A stretch of DNA of 64,000 bases from Carboxylicivirga sp964602515 (GCA_964602515.1 CAZRRJ010000002.1:620001-684000), one strand, 5' to 3'. Positions 1 through 9,491 are shown, counted from the first letter of the stretch. Numbers and translations: made by a program. The notes: generated from the sequence alone by a model not told the origin.

Positions 1-1128
1 ACACTTCAGGCTGATAGAAGTGTAATGTTTCATATTTCAGTAAAAGAAAGGTGGTATTGGTGGGTTTTTCCAATATTTGAAGTCGCAGATCGCAACTTAA
101 GTGCTTTTTTAAATAGTGGAGATTGGTCGCGCGTTAACTATGGTTTATATCTTAAGCGCGATAATTTTAGAGGACGTAATGAAGAAGTAGCTTTTAGGAT
201 AAGGCTTGGTTATACAACACAACTAATGCTTTCATATAAATCACCTGAATACAGAAAAAAGGTTGGGTGGGGCTTTATGTTTGATTTCCGTGTGTTTGAT
301 CAGTTGCCTTATAAAACAGAAAATAACCAACAGATTTTTAAAATATTTGAAGAAGAGCTTGCACAAACAGTATATTTAGTATCCATACATTACTCGGTTC
401 GTTCGGGACTGTATCAGCGTCATCAGGTTAAACTGTCTTATAATCAGTATAATGTTAATGACTCCATTGGTTACTTAAATCCAGAATATCTTACTTCAAA
501 GCAAAATAGCTTGCAATTTATTGGATTGAAGTATAGTTATGATATTGACAAAAGGGATTCTAAAGTTTACCCTTTACAAGGCAAAAAGCTGCAGTTTACT
601 ACCGAGAAGGAAGGGTTTGGAATTTGGGATAAAGCACTAAATAATTTTAAAGTAGCAGCAAACTACGACCATCATATAAAATTGCTCGATAAATGGCATT
701 GGTCCAGTAAAGTTGCTGGTGCTTACAATACAAGTCAAACTTTACCTTACGTAATGCAAAGTGGCTTGGGTTATAATTCATTTATTAATGGCTACGAATT
801 GTATGTTATAGATGGAACAAAAAGCATGATGGTGAAAAATCAAGTATTGTTTACATTACTTAAGCCAAAAGTGATGAATATTGGATTTATGCCCTTATCT
901 CAGTTTGCCAGGGTTAATTATGCTTTTTATTTGAAAACCTATTATGATTTTGGACATGTATGGCAAAAGAATCCACCAATATCTAATACATTTGTAAACA
1001 ATTGGCTTTACGGTTGTGGTATAGGGCTCGATTTTGTAACATTTTATGATATGGTATGGAGTGTTAACTATTCAATTAATAAGCAAAATAAACATGGTTT
1101 CTTTGTGCACTTTAATTTAGCCATTTGA
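1..1128 (+). CDS. Omp85/BamA-like outer membrane protein, C-terminal part
   Basis: The reading frame is open from base 1, so the gene starts upstream and its N-terminus (presumably POTRA domains) is missing. The visible 376 residues look like the beta-barrel half of an Omp85/surface-antigen protein. They begin with a segment of the 'ERWYWWVFPIFEVADRN' kind, typical of the POTRA-to-barrel transition in Bacteroidota BamA/TamA-like proteins. Alternating aromatic and polar strands follow, and the chain ends in a hydrophobic residue. It is a different protein from the complete BamA at 3779-6355. The likely role is outer membrane protein insertion or secretion across the outer membrane. The family is fairly sure; the exact member is not. 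Confidence 0.7.
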   Translation, partial: TLQADRSVMFHISVKERWYWWVFPIFEVADRNLSAFLNSGDWSRVNYGLYLKRDNFRGRNEEVAFRIRLGYTTQLMLSYKSPEYRKKVGWGFMFDFRVFDQLPYKTENNQQIFKIFEEELAQTVYLVSIHYSVRSGLYQRHQVKLSYNQYNVNDSIGYLNPEYLTSKQNSLQFIGLKYSYDIDKRDSKVYPLQGKKLQFTTEKEGFGIWDKALNNFKVAANYDHHIKLLDKWHWSSKVAGAYNTSQTLPYVMQSGLGYNSFINGYELYVIDGTKSMMVKNQVLFTLLKPKVMNIGFMPLSQFARVNYAFYLKTYYDFGHVWQKNPPISNTFVNNWLYGCGIGLDFVTFYDMVWSVNYSINKQNKHGFFVHFNLAI

Positions 1129-1167
1129 TTTTATAGTAATTTTAGGTTTGAATATTATACAACTGAA

Positions 1168-2046
1168 ATGAGAATAGCTGTTTTTGGTAAGGCATTTGGA
1201 GAAGTATTTTTTGACTCATGTATGAGTCTTTTTCAAATACTTAAAAATAATGATGTTGAGATAATTATTTATAAACCGTTTTATGAGTTCTTGCTGACTA
1301 CAGTAAAAATGAAGCCTGAGGTGAGTGGCTTTTTTGAGGGGTATCTGGTAGATAAAGGGGTTGATATGGTTTTTAGTATTGGTGGCGATGGTACATTTCT
1401 TGAAGCAGTAACCTATGTTCGTAATACAGAGATACCAATAGTTGGGATTAATAGTGGACGTTTAGGCTTTCTGGCTGACATATCGCAGGAAGACATGCAA
1501 GTAGCGATAAAAGATATATTGGTAGGAAAGTATAAGACACGTCGGCTTGATCTTCTTGAACTTAATTCAGATAGTACACATTTTAAAGACAATAATTTTG
1601 CCTTAAATGAGCTGGCTATATCCAAGCGCGATAGTTCATCGATGATTGCCATCCATGCCTATGTTAATGATGAATTTCTTAATTCATATTGGGCCGATGG
1701 GCTAATTATTGCTACTACAACCGGTTCAACAGCCTATTCAATGAGTGTTGGTGGTCCGATTATGCACCCTGATAGTCAGAATTTTATTATCACACCTATT
1801 GCGCCGCATAATCTTAATGTTAGGCCTATTGTAGTACCTAATGATGTGGAAATAACCCTTAAAGTTGACGGACGTGATTCAAACTTTTTGGCATCATTAG
1901 ACTCCAGAAGTGCTGTTTTTGAGAATGCAGTTCACCTTCGTATTAAAAAAGCAGATTTTAGTGTTCAGGTTATTGAACTCAATAAACACTCGTTTTTTAC
2001 TACTTTGCGCACTAAGCTAATGTGGGGTGTTGATAAGCGGAACTAA
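1168..2046 (+). CDS. nadK: NAD kinase
   Basis: Phosphorylates NAD to NADP in the cytoplasm, the source of the NADPH pool. The 292-residue length is normal. The GGDGTFLEA signature is at about residues 72-80. The NE(L)A motif lies near residue 150 and TTTGSTAYSMSVGGP near residue 190, the conserved NAD-binding and catalytic segments of the family. It starts 40 bases after the Omp85-like gene and reads in the same direction. An ATG with an A-rich upstream stretch supports the start. Confidence 0.95.
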   Translation: MRIAVFGKAFGEVFFDSCMSLFQILKNNDVEIIIYKPFYEFLLTTVKMKPEVSGFFEGYLVDKGVDMVFSIGGDGTFLEAVTYVRNTEIPIVGINSGRLGFLADISQEDMQVAIKDILVGKYKTRRLDLLELNSDSTHFKDNNFALNELAISKRDSSSMIAIHAYVNDEFLNSYWADGLIIATTTGSTAYSMSVGGPIMHPDSQNFIITPIAPHNLNVRPIVVPNDVEITLKVDGRDSNFLASLDSRSAVFENAVHLRIKKADFSVQVIELNKHSFFTTLRTKLMWGVDKRN

Positions 2047-2199
2047 TTCTTCTCTGGGACAATAATTCTCGTTAATTCCTGTTTAGTTAGTATTGTATAG
2101 CTACGAGCAACAATAATGTGCAAGCGGTTCTGAATAATAATATTATTTTAGCGCTCTATAATAAATATGAGGGATTCCTATTACAAAATATATCAATCC

Positions 2200-2931
2200 A
2201 TGTTGAGTAGAATAAAATGTTTTATATCTATAATTCTATTGCTATTTCTGCTTGATAGTACTCAATTAACAGCCCAGTATCGCTTGGAATTAGGTGGCTT
2301 TGTTGGTACATCTTATTATATGGGTGATTTAAATGCGATGGCACCATTTGCCAATCCTCACATAACGATAGGAGGAATTGGTCGGTATGTTTTTACAGAT
2401 AGATTGGCTCTTAAAGGAATGGCTCTTTTTGGAAACATTAGTGGTGATTATAAAAATCAGGAGTTAAAGTACCTGGAATCATCAGATGATAATTATACTT
2501 TTAATCGAAGTATTGGTGATATTTCAGCTCAAATGGAGTTTAATTTTCGCTCTTACGACCATAAATATATATCCACAACTACATTTACACCATATATTTC
2601 AGTAGGTATTGCCTCAACTATTTATAACAGAATTAATACAGAAAGTGAAAATTCTGTCAGCAAACCAAGTTTTATATTATCTTTGCCGTTCGGTGTAGGT
2701 GTAAAGTATAAGGTTAACAAACATGTGCGCATTGGCGCTGAATGGACTTTTCGCAAAACGTTTGTTGATGATTTAGACTACGTAGGAGAAGGAAGTATTG
2801 ATCCTTCTGATCCTTACGGCTTTGGAGAGAGCACTTTTACCCATAATAACGATTGGATATCGTTTGCAGGTGTGTACGTTACAATAAGTATGTTGAAACG
2901 GAAGACCAAATGTAATGATGGTATAAAATAA
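2200..2931 (+). CDS. porG: DUF6089 / PorG-like outer membrane protein
   Basis: A 243-residue protein with an N-terminal signal peptide (MLSRIKCFISIILLLFLL, cleavage near the Thr-Ala-Gln after it). A small beta-barrel pattern follows (LGGFVGTSYYMGDLN, then repeated aromatic strands). A start at 2167 would add 11 residues before the hydrophobic core, so 2200 is preferred. In Porphyromonas gingivalis the DUF6089 protein PorG, a type IX secretion component, lies directly before uppS, omp85 and ompH, as here. Orthology is inferred from this order and the overall pattern. DUF6089 members also occur where type IX secretion is unproven, so the secretion role is tentative. Confidence 0.65.
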   Translation: MLSRIKCFISIILLLFLLDSTQLTAQYRLELGGFVGTSYYMGDLNAMAPFANPHITIGGIGRYVFTDRLALKGMALFGNISGDYKNQELKYLESSDDNYTFNRSIGDISAQMEFNFRSYDHKYISTTTFTPYISVGIASTIYNRINTESENSVSKPSFILSLPFGVGVKYKVNKHVRIGAEWTFRKTFVDDLDYVGEGSIDPSDPYGFGESTFTHNNDWISFAGVYVTISMLKRKTKCNDGIK

Positions 2932-2948
2932 TAGACACAGTTGAAAGT

Positions 2949-3692
2949 ATGTTGTTGAAAGATCAACTGATACAAGATAGATTGCCTGGTCATGTTGCAA
3001 TTATTATGGATGGCAACGGGCGATGGGCAAAAAAAAGAGGTAATTCAAGAATGTTTGGTCATAAGCATGGTGTTACAGCCGTTCGTGAAGTGACTGAAAC
3101 AGCTGCAGAATTAGGTATAGACTACCTTACCTTATATGCATTTAGTACAGAAAACTGGAGTAGACCAAAGACTGAAGTTGATGCATTAATGGGGCTCTTG
3201 GTTACTACCATCAGTTCAGAAACGGAAACATTGATAAAAAACAATGTTCGTTTAAATGCAATTGGTTGCACAGAATCACTTCCATTAGGAGTACAAGGCA
3301 AATTAAAAGATTGTATTCAAAAAACTTCATCAAACACAGGATTGACTTTAACATTAGCATTGAGTTATAGTTCCCGTTGGGAAATTATCGAGGCTGTTAA
3401 ACAAGTTGCGCAAGATGTTAAGGATAATAAGCTAAAAGTGAGCGATATAGATGCTGAAGTGATTTCCAATAATATGAGAACCGCAGGGATACCTGATCCT
3501 GAATTAATGATCAGAACCAGTGGCGAACAGAGAATAAGTAATTTTTTACTTTGGCAATTAGCTTATTCTGAATTATATTTCTGCGATATTTTATGGCCCG
3601 ACTTTAGGAGAGATGATTTTTATCGGGCTCTACTTGATTTTCAAGGACGAGAAAGACGTTTTGGAAAAACAGGTGATCAAATAAAAAAATAG
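2949..3692 (+). CDS. uppS: Undecaprenyl diphosphate synthase (cis-prenyltransferase)
   Basis: Makes undecaprenyl diphosphate, the lipid carrier precursor for peptidoglycan and O-antigen, by adding isopentenyl diphosphate units to farnesyl diphosphate. The 247-residue length is usual. The substrate-binding motif MDGNGRWAKKRG has the catalytic Asp at residue 21. LYAFSTENWSRP and, toward the C-terminus, RTSGEQRISNFLLWQ with YSELYF are also conserved. The gene sits 17 bases after the PorG-like gene and ahead of bamA, an envelope-biogenesis arrangement common in Bacteroidota. Confidence 0.95.
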   Translation: MLLKDQLIQDRLPGHVAIIMDGNGRWAKKRGNSRMFGHKHGVTAVREVTETAAELGIDYLTLYAFSTENWSRPKTEVDALMGLLVTTISSETETLIKNNVRLNAIGCTESLPLGVQGKLKDCIQKTSSNTGLTLTLALSYSSRWEIIEAVKQVAQDVKDNKLKVSDIDAEVISNNMRTAGIPDPELMIRTSGEQRISNFLLWQLAYSELYFCDILWPDFRRDDFYRALLDFQGRERRFGKTGDQIKK

Positions 3693-3778
3693 AGGTTAAT
3701 GTATTAAGCATCGAATGTAAAGTTGGAAAGAAGAGGAAGATGATGTTATAAACCTAAACGAACAAACTATTGAATTAC

Positions 3779-6355
3779 ATGGAAGGTAATACCCGTTATA
3801 AGTTTTTATTTGTTTTTCTTTTTGTATTAACACTGGTTAATGTAACAGGACAAACATCTGAAGTCCCTAATATTTCATACTCAGGAACTCCTCGAAAATA
3901 TGTTATTGCTGATATTGAGGTAACTGGTGTTCAAAATCTGGATCCTAAAATTTTGGTTAATATTAGTGGACTGAAAGTTGGACAACAGATCACAGTCCCA
4001 GGTGATGAAATTTCTGAAGCAATACGAAGATATTGGCAGCACGGGTTGTTCTCTGACGCAAAAATTAAAGCCCAAAAGGTAGTGGGGCGTGAGATTTATC
4101 TTGAAATTTTCTTACTGGAGCGTCCTCGTTTGTCTGAGATGTTCTTTTCAGGTTTGAAGAAGAATGAAATAGAGACGGTTGAGGAAAAAGTAGCCATGAT
4201 GAAAGGGTCACAGGTAACACCATTTATGGTGGCACGTGCCGAAAAATACATCACAGATTATTTTGTTGCCAAAGGATTTTATAACACAGAAGTCAATATT
4301 GTGCAGAAAGATGACCCTGCAAAGGCTAATCATGTTACTCTTGATATTAATGTTGATAAAAAGGATAAAGTAAAAGTAAGTTCATTGACCTTTGAAGGAA
4401 ATGAAGTCTTAAGTGATAGTAAGCTTAACCGAGCGATGAAGAAGACCAATGAAAAAGGTAAGATTCTTAACTTTTTTCGTTCTAAAAAGTTTATTGTTGA
4501 GAAATACGAAGAGGATTTAGCCGCTGTTATTGGAAAGTACAATGAATTAGGCTATCGTGATGCACGCATTGTAAAAGAAGAGGTTAAAAAGAATCTTGAA
4601 AATAACACGGTAGATGTAGCTCTAAAAGTGGAAGAGGGAACAAAGTATTACTTTGGTGATATTACATGGGTGGGTAACACCATTTATCCGTCAGAGTTTT
4701 TGGCCTATAATCTGAGAATAAATAAGGGTGATGTTTTTAATCAGACTTACCTTGATGAGCGGTTATTGAGTGATGAGGATGCAGTGCATAACCATTATAT
4801 GGATAAAGGTTATCTTTTTTCAAATATTAGTCCTGTTGAAGTAGGTGTTAATGGAGATACTATTAATATTGAAATGCGAATTTACGAAGGACAGCAGGCA
4901 ACGATTAATAATGTTATTATCCGTGGAAATACTAAAACACACGAACATGTTGTACGTCGTGAGGTTCGAACAAAACCGGGGCAGTTGTTTAGTAAGTCCG
5001 AGTTGATCAGAACAGTAAGGGAGCTTTCCCAGTTAGGACATTTCGATCCGGAGAATATTGTGCCTGACGTACAACCGAATCAGGATAATGGAACAGTAGA
5101 CCTTGTCTATCAGTTAGAAGAAAAAGCAAATGATCAGATTGAACTTTCCGGTGGTTGGGGAGCAGGTATGTTTGTAGGGTCTTTAGGACTTAAGTTTACC
5201 AACTTTTCAATGCGTAACTTCTTTAATAAAGAGGCATGGCGTCCTTTACCAACAGGTGATGGTCAGACTTTAGCCTTGCGTGCGCAAACCAACGGTAAAT
5301 TCTATCAGTCTTATAGTCTGTCGTTTACTGAACCTTGGTTGGGTGGTAAAAAACCTAACTCGTTGAGTTTCTCAATTTACCATTCAATCCAGACTGGCGT
5401 TAGTTCCAGCTATTATCAGCCAGGTTTTGGCTATGGTGGTGCCTACGGTGGTATGGGAGGCTATGGTGGTTATCCGCAGCAAGACCCTTCAGCTATTGAC
5501 CAGCATATGAAAATTACAGGTATATCAGTTGGTTTTGGCAAGCGATTAAAATGGCCAGATGATTGGTTCTCTTTATACACAGAAGTAAGTTATCAGCGAT
5601 ACGACTTATTGGACTGGAATTATTTCATTATGCAGAATGGTATTTCTAATAACCTTAATTTTAAGGTAATGCTAAGTCGTCGTTCAATTGATAATCCAAT
5701 ATATACGCGTCAGGGATCTGATTTTTCAGTAGGAGTTGAATTTACACCGCCTTGGTCTTTGTTTGGAGAACAAAAAGACTGGACAATAGCTTCGGATGAA
5801 GAAAAATACCAAAAAATTGAATACCATAAGTGGTCATTTAAAGGAGCTGTTTATAAACCAATTGACAATGCGAGTAAATTAGTGGTGATGGGTAGAATGG
5901 AGATGGGATTTCTTGGCTATTATAATAAAGACCTACAATCGCCATTTGAGAAATTTGTACTTGGCGGTGATGGTATGTCAGGCTATAGTATGTATGGTAG
6001 TGAAACAATTGGTTTACGCGGTTATGAAAATTCATCGTTGACACCTTATAATCAGAAAGGGTCTTACGATGGTAATATTTACAATAAGCTGACAATGGAA
6101 GTACGGTATCCGTTGGCATTACAACCATCAGCTACTGTTTTTGCACTTGCTTTCTTAGAAGCGGGTAATGCATGGAGTCAGTACGAGAATTATAACCCTT
6201 TTGAATTAAAACGTTCGGCTGGTGTTGGTTTACGTATCTTCTTACCTATCTTCGGATTAATGGGAATTGATTGGGGTTATGGATTTGATGATAGTCTGTA
6301 CAGACGCAATGCTGGTGGTAGTCAGTTCCATTTTGTAATAGGACAAAGCTTCTAA
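3779..6355 (+). CDS. bamA: Outer membrane protein assembly factor BamA
   Basis: Central Omp85 protein of the barrel assembly machine. It has 858 residues from the ATG at 3779; an in-frame TTG nine bases upstream is less likely. A signal peptide (KFLFVFLFVLTLVNVTGQ) is followed by about five POTRA domains (roughly residues 40-470) and a 16-strand-type barrel ending in Phe (IGQSF). The barrel has a Gly/Tyr-rich insertion at about residues 544-567 (GYGGAYGGMGGYGG), probably a surface loop. Its position between uppS and the Skp genes supports the assignment. Confidence 0.93.
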   Translation: MEGNTRYKFLFVFLFVLTLVNVTGQTSEVPNISYSGTPRKYVIADIEVTGVQNLDPKILVNISGLKVGQQITVPGDEISEAIRRYWQHGLFSDAKIKAQKVVGREIYLEIFLLERPRLSEMFFSGLKKNEIETVEEKVAMMKGSQVTPFMVARAEKYITDYFVAKGFYNTEVNIVQKDDPAKANHVTLDINVDKKDKVKVSSLTFEGNEVLSDSKLNRAMKKTNEKGKILNFFRSKKFIVEKYEEDLAAVIGKYNELGYRDARIVKEEVKKNLENNTVDVALKVEEGTKYYFGDITWVGNTIYPSEFLAYNLRINKGDVFNQTYLDERLLSDEDAVHNHYMDKGYLFSNISPVEVGVNGDTINIEMRIYEGQQATINNVIIRGNTKTHEHVVRREVRTKPGQLFSKSELIRTVRELSQLGHFDPENIVPDVQPNQDNGTVDLVYQLEEKANDQIELSGGWGAGMFVGSLGLKFTNFSMRNFFNKEAWRPLPTGDGQTLALRAQTNGKFYQSYSLSFTEPWLGGKKPNSLSFSIYHSIQTGVSSSYYQPGFGYGGAYGGMGGYGGYPQQDPSAIDQHMKITGISVGFGKRLKWPDDWFSLYTEVSYQRYDLLDWNYFIMQNGISNNLNFKVMLSRRSIDNPIYTRQGSDFSVGVEFTPPWSLFGEQKDWTIASDEEKYQKIEYHKWSFKGAVYKPIDNASKLVVMGRMEMGFLGYYNKDLQSPFEKFVLGGDGMSGYSMYGSETIGLRGYENSSLTPYNQKGSYDGNIYNKLTMEVRYPLALQPSATVFALAFLEAGNAWSQYENYNPFELKRSAGVGLRIFLPIFGLMGIDWGYGFDDSLYRRNAGGSQFHFVIGQSF

Positions 6356-6418
6356 TTAATAGAGGAAATATAAATGGTTTGATTTTTGTGCTGTAAGAGT
6401 ATATAAAAACGAGTAGCT

Positions 6419-6931
6419 ATGAAGAATATCATTTTAATAATAATGCTTTTTGCTGGGCAGTGGGCGGTTGCTCAGAAGTATGCTTTTGTTGATTCGGAGT
6501 ATATTCTTCGAAATGTACCTGCCTATGAAGCAGCTAATGAACAGTTGACTCAGCTGTCTGCAAAATGGCAAAAAGAAGTTGAATTGCGTTTTGAAGAAAT
6601 AGGTCAGTTATATAAAAACTATCAATCAGAAAACGTATTTCTCTCTAACGAAATGAAAATAAAGCGAGAGAATGAGATTGTTGAAAAAGAAAAGCAAGCA
6701 AAGCAGCTTCAGCAAAACTATTTCGGACAAGACGGGGAGTTGTTTAAAAGGCGGGAATCATTAATTAAACCTATTCAGGACGAGATATACAATGCTATTA
6801 TGGATATTGCCTCTGAAAATAATATTGCTGCAGTATTTGATAAAGCATCAGGAATGGGAATCATGTATGTAGATACCAAGTATGATATCAGTGATGATGT
6901 GCTGATAGAATTGGGATATAAAAGTGAATGA
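6419..6931 (+). CDS. skp: OmpH/Skp-family periplasmic chaperone, copy 1
   Basis: First of three consecutive Skp-like genes, each 170 codons. A signal peptide (LIIMLFAGQWAVAQ) precedes KYAFVDSEYIL, matching the 'fxxVdxxxil' start of Skp. A long charged coiled coil covers about residues 40-120, and a C-terminal helix returns to the body. Skp trimers hold unfolded outer membrane proteins in the periplasm for delivery to BamA, encoded just upstream. This copy is the most divergent of the three and ends with a different, acidic C-terminus (DDVLIELGYKSE). Confidence 0.85.
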   Translation: MKNIILIIMLFAGQWAVAQKYAFVDSEYILRNVPAYEAANEQLTQLSAKWQKEVELRFEEIGQLYKNYQSENVFLSNEMKIKRENEIVEKEKQAKQLQQNYFGQDGELFKRRESLIKPIQDEIYNAIMDIASENNIAAVFDKASGMGIMYVDTKYDISDDVLIELGYKSE

Positions 6932-6945
6932 CTAAATAGAAAACT

Positions 6946-7458
6946 ATGAAGAGTTTATACACACTAATTGTAATACTTTTGTTTGTTGGCACTGGTGCTT
7001 TTGCACAACAACAGATGAAGTTTGGCCATATTAATAGTGGCGAAATTTTACAAGTAATGCCTGAGTTAAAGCAAATTGAGGCAGAGATGGAAGCTGAATA
7101 TAGTAAGAAAGAGGCACAGTTAACTGTAATGCAGGAAGATTTGCAAGGCAAACAACAAGCGTATCAGCAGACCGTACAAAGTTTATCATCAGCAGAAAGA
7201 GTGGTTAAAGAGCAAGAGATTATGGAGTTAAACCAGAAGGTTCAGAACTATTACATTTTATCTCAGCAGCAAATGCAAGCGAAGCAGAACGAGCTTCAGG
7301 CACCAGTTATTCAAAGAGTAAAAGCTGCAATCCAAGAAGTTGGTGACGAAGGAGGCTTTTTGTATATCTTTGAATTGTCGAGCAGGGTTCCGGTTTATAA
7401 CTCAGAAAAGAGTATAGATATTGGACCGATGGTTAAAGCAAAACTTGGAATTCAGTAA
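6946..7458 (+). CDS. skp: OmpH/Skp-family periplasmic chaperone, copy 2
   Basis: Second Skp-like gene, 14 bases after copy 1. The signal peptide (LIVILLFVGTGAFAQ) is followed by MKFGHINSGEIL, a Gln/Glu-rich coiled coil (about residues 45-125) and the C-terminal pattern GFLYIFELSS...VKAKLGIQ. It is clearly closer to copy 3 than to copy 1, so these two look like a recent tandem duplication. Periplasmic chaperone function is inferred from the family and from the neighbouring bamA. Confidence 0.87.
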   Translation: MKSLYTLIVILLFVGTGAFAQQQMKFGHINSGEILQVMPELKQIEAEMEAEYSKKEAQLTVMQEDLQGKQQAYQQTVQSLSSAERVVKEQEIMELNQKVQNYYILSQQQMQAKQNELQAPVIQRVKAAIQEVGDEGGFLYIFELSSRVPVYNSEKSIDIGPMVKAKLGIQ

Positions 7459-7488
7459 TTGATTATTGTATAAGTTAAAAAATCAGAT

Positions 7489-8001
7489 ATGAAGTTTTTA
7501 AAAGTAGCAGTTGTAATAGTCGCATTCGCTTTGGTTGGTAAAGCACAGGCACAAGATTTAAAATTTGGTCATGTTAATATTCAGAAAATGGTTGGTGAGT
7601 TACCAGAAAAGGTTGCAGCAGATAAAGAGTTGCAGGCTGAGGCAACAAAGTTGCAGGAGCAGCTTCAGGTAATGCAGCAAGATTTACAGAATAAGTATAA
7701 CGATTATATGGCTCAGCGCGATACTATGCCTGACCTTATTCGTGCTACAAAAGAAAAAGAGATTCAGGATTATGAACAACGCATGCAGCAATATAGCCAA
7801 ATGGCACAACAGTCATTGGGGCAAAAAGAACAGCAGTTGTTACAACCAATTATCATGAAAGTACAAAAGGCCATTGAAGAGGTTGGTCAGGAGCAAGGTT
7901 TAATCTATATTTTTGATATAAGTACACAAGTTGTAGTTTATCATTCTACCAAAAGCCTCGATTGTGCACCTTTAGTAAAGGCAAAATTAGGTGTTCAGTA
8001 A
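7489..8001 (+). CDS. skp: OmpH/Skp-family periplasmic chaperone, copy 3
   Basis: Third Skp-like gene, 30 bases after copy 2. It has a signal peptide ending in GKAQAQ, then LKFGHVNIQKM, a very Gln-rich coiled coil and the ending GLIYIFDIST...VKAKLGVQ, nearly superimposable on copy 2. It closes the envelope gene run, because a strong terminator hairpin follows at 8023. The three copies may form homo- or heterotrimers, which cannot be told from sequence. Confidence 0.87.
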   Translation: MKFLKVAVVIVAFALVGKAQAQDLKFGHVNIQKMVGELPEKVAADKELQAEATKLQEQLQVMQQDLQNKYNDYMAQRDTMPDLIRATKEKEIQDYEQRMQQYSQMAQQSLGQKEQQLLQPIIMKVQKAIEEVGQEQGLIYIFDISTQVVVYHSTKSLDCAPLVKAKLGVQ

Positions 8002-8022
8002 GCAATAATAAACAGAATATTT

Positions 8023-8054
8023 AAGCGGGTGGCTATTTTAGTCACCCGCTTTTG
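8023..8054 (+). terminator. Terminator after the bamA-skp run
   Basis: Arms AAGCGGGTG and CACCCGCTT form a 9-bp GC-rich stem, extended inward by a few pairs around a short T-rich loop. A short T run follows. It lies 22 bases after the third Skp stop codon. Confidence 0.85.
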
Positions 8055-8099
8055 TATCTTTAATATCAATATATGAATAACGCTCAATAGTTGTATAAG

Positions 8100-8930
8100 A
8101 TGGAAAATATTAAACCCGGGCCTATTGCTATTTTCGATTCCGGTTATGGAGGTTTAACCGTTCTTAATAAAATAGTGCAGCATCTACCAGAATATGATTA
8201 CATCTATCTTGGGGATAATGCTCGTACTCCATATGGAACAAGGTCATTTGAAGTGGTGTATGAATATACATTGCAGGCAGTTAAGTATTTGTTTGAAATG
8301 GGTTCACATCTGATAATTCTTGCTTGTAATACTGCATCAGCAAAGGCTCTGCGTACTATACAACAAAAAGATTTACCACTTATTGATACGGAAAGGAGAG
8401 TATTGGGCGTTATTCGTCCAAGTATTGAACATATAGATGCAATAAGTAAAACAAAGCATATAGGTGTGTTAGGTACGGTTGGTACTGTTCAATCAGAATC
8501 TTACCCCATTGAAATTAATAAGCTGTTTCCGGATATTGTCGTATCACAAGAAGCCTGCCCTATGTGGGTGCCATTAGTAGAAAATAACGAATTTAAGGCT
8601 GCTGGTGCAGATTATTTTGTGGAAAAGAATGTATCTAAACTATTAAGTGTTGATAATAAAATTGATACTATTGTACTAGGGTGTACTCACTATCCCTTAC
8701 TTGTCGATAAAGTGAAAACATTTTTACCTAAAAATATAACGCTTATTGAACAGGGGGATATTGTAGGGGAAAGTTTAAAGGACTACTTATTCCGGCACCC
8801 GGAGATGGATAAAAAATGCTCAAAGGGTGGTAGAATGAAGTTTTATACTACTGAGCAAATTGAAAAGTTTAAACAAACAGCTGGAATTTTTTTTAATGGA
8901 CATTTAAATGTAGAACATGTATCGCTATAG
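8100..8930 (+). CDS. murI: Glutamate racemase
   Basis: Interconverts L- and D-glutamate for peptidoglycan synthesis. It has 276 residues from the ATG at 8100; an in-frame TTG at 8091 is less likely. The N-terminal FDSGYGG is present, with the two catalytic cysteines in ACNTASA (about residue 76) and GCTHYP (about residue 194), each in its family context. It stands alone between two hairpins. Confidence 0.95.
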   Translation: MENIKPGPIAIFDSGYGGLTVLNKIVQHLPEYDYIYLGDNARTPYGTRSFEVVYEYTLQAVKYLFEMGSHLIILACNTASAKALRTIQQKDLPLIDTERRVLGVIRPSIEHIDAISKTKHIGVLGTVGTVQSESYPIEINKLFPDIVVSQEACPMWVPLVENNEFKAAGADYFVEKNVSKLLSVDNKIDTIVLGCTHYPLLVDKVKTFLPKNITLIEQGDIVGESLKDYLFRHPEMDKKCSKGGRMKFYTTEQIEKFKQTAGIFFNGHLNVEHVSL

Positions 8931-8934
8931 AATA

Positions 8935-8959
8935 CCCCTGGTCAGGAAATGACCAGGGG
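8935..8959. terminator. Bidirectional terminator hairpin between convergent genes
   Basis: Arms CCCCTGGTCA and TGACCAGGGG pair perfectly around a 5-base loop. It sits between the murI stop and the stop of the oppositely oriented gene, so it can serve both. T-runs are weak on both strands. Confidence 0.7.
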
Positions 8960-8966
8960 GTAATTC

Positions 8967-9491
8967 TTATTCTTCATCTTCTTTAAACCAACCTGCATAC
9001 ATCAGGTAATTGTTGGCTATTTTTTGTACCATTTCTCTTGATTGTTCTGGTTCAATATCTTTTACTTTTTTAGCCGGTACACCTGCATATATGCTATTGG
9101 GTTCAACAATTGTTCCGGTTAAAACCAAGGAATTGGCAGCAATAATTGAGTTCGATCCTATTACAGCGTGATCAAGTACAGTAGCACCAATGCCAATCAG
9201 TACGTTGTCTTCAATTTTAGCTCCATGGATGGTGACATTATGTCCAATTGATACATTATCGCCAATCTCCACTATCGATTTTTGATATAATGTATGTAAT
9301 ACCGATCCGTCTTGTATGTTTACCTTATTGCCAATACGGATTGAGTTAACATCGCCACGTAATACAGCATTAAACCATATACTACAATCATCACCTATTT
9401 CAACATCACCTATTATTGTAGCATTTTCAGCTAAATAAGCATTTTTACCAATTTTTGGTGTAAAGCCCCTTACTGTTTTTATTAGTGCCAT
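8967..9491 (-). CDS. Gamma carbonic anhydrase-like hexapeptide-repeat protein
   Basis: A 174-residue left-handed beta-helix protein of the gamma-CA/PaaY/YrdA type. Repeated [IV]GxxxxI hexapeptides run from about residue 15 to 140 (IGDVEIGDDCSIWFNAVLRGD, IGNKVNIQDGSVLH, IGHNVTIHGAKI). The His residues expected for metal binding are in the H(T), GHNVTIHG turns. The start MALIKTVRGF is preferred; a longer frame adds 16 poorly conserved residues. Zinc or iron binding and carbonic anhydrase activity are possible, but many family members have no proven activity. Confidence 0.88.
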   Translation of the reverse strand: MALIKTVRGFTPKIGKNAYLAENATIIGDVEIGDDCSIWFNAVLRGDVNSIRIGNKVNIQDGSVLHTLYQKSIVEIGDNVSIGHNVTIHGAKIEDNVLIGIGATVLDHAVIGSNSIIAANSLVLTGTIVEPNSIYAGVPAKKVKDIEPEQSREMVQKIANNYLMYAGWFKEDEE

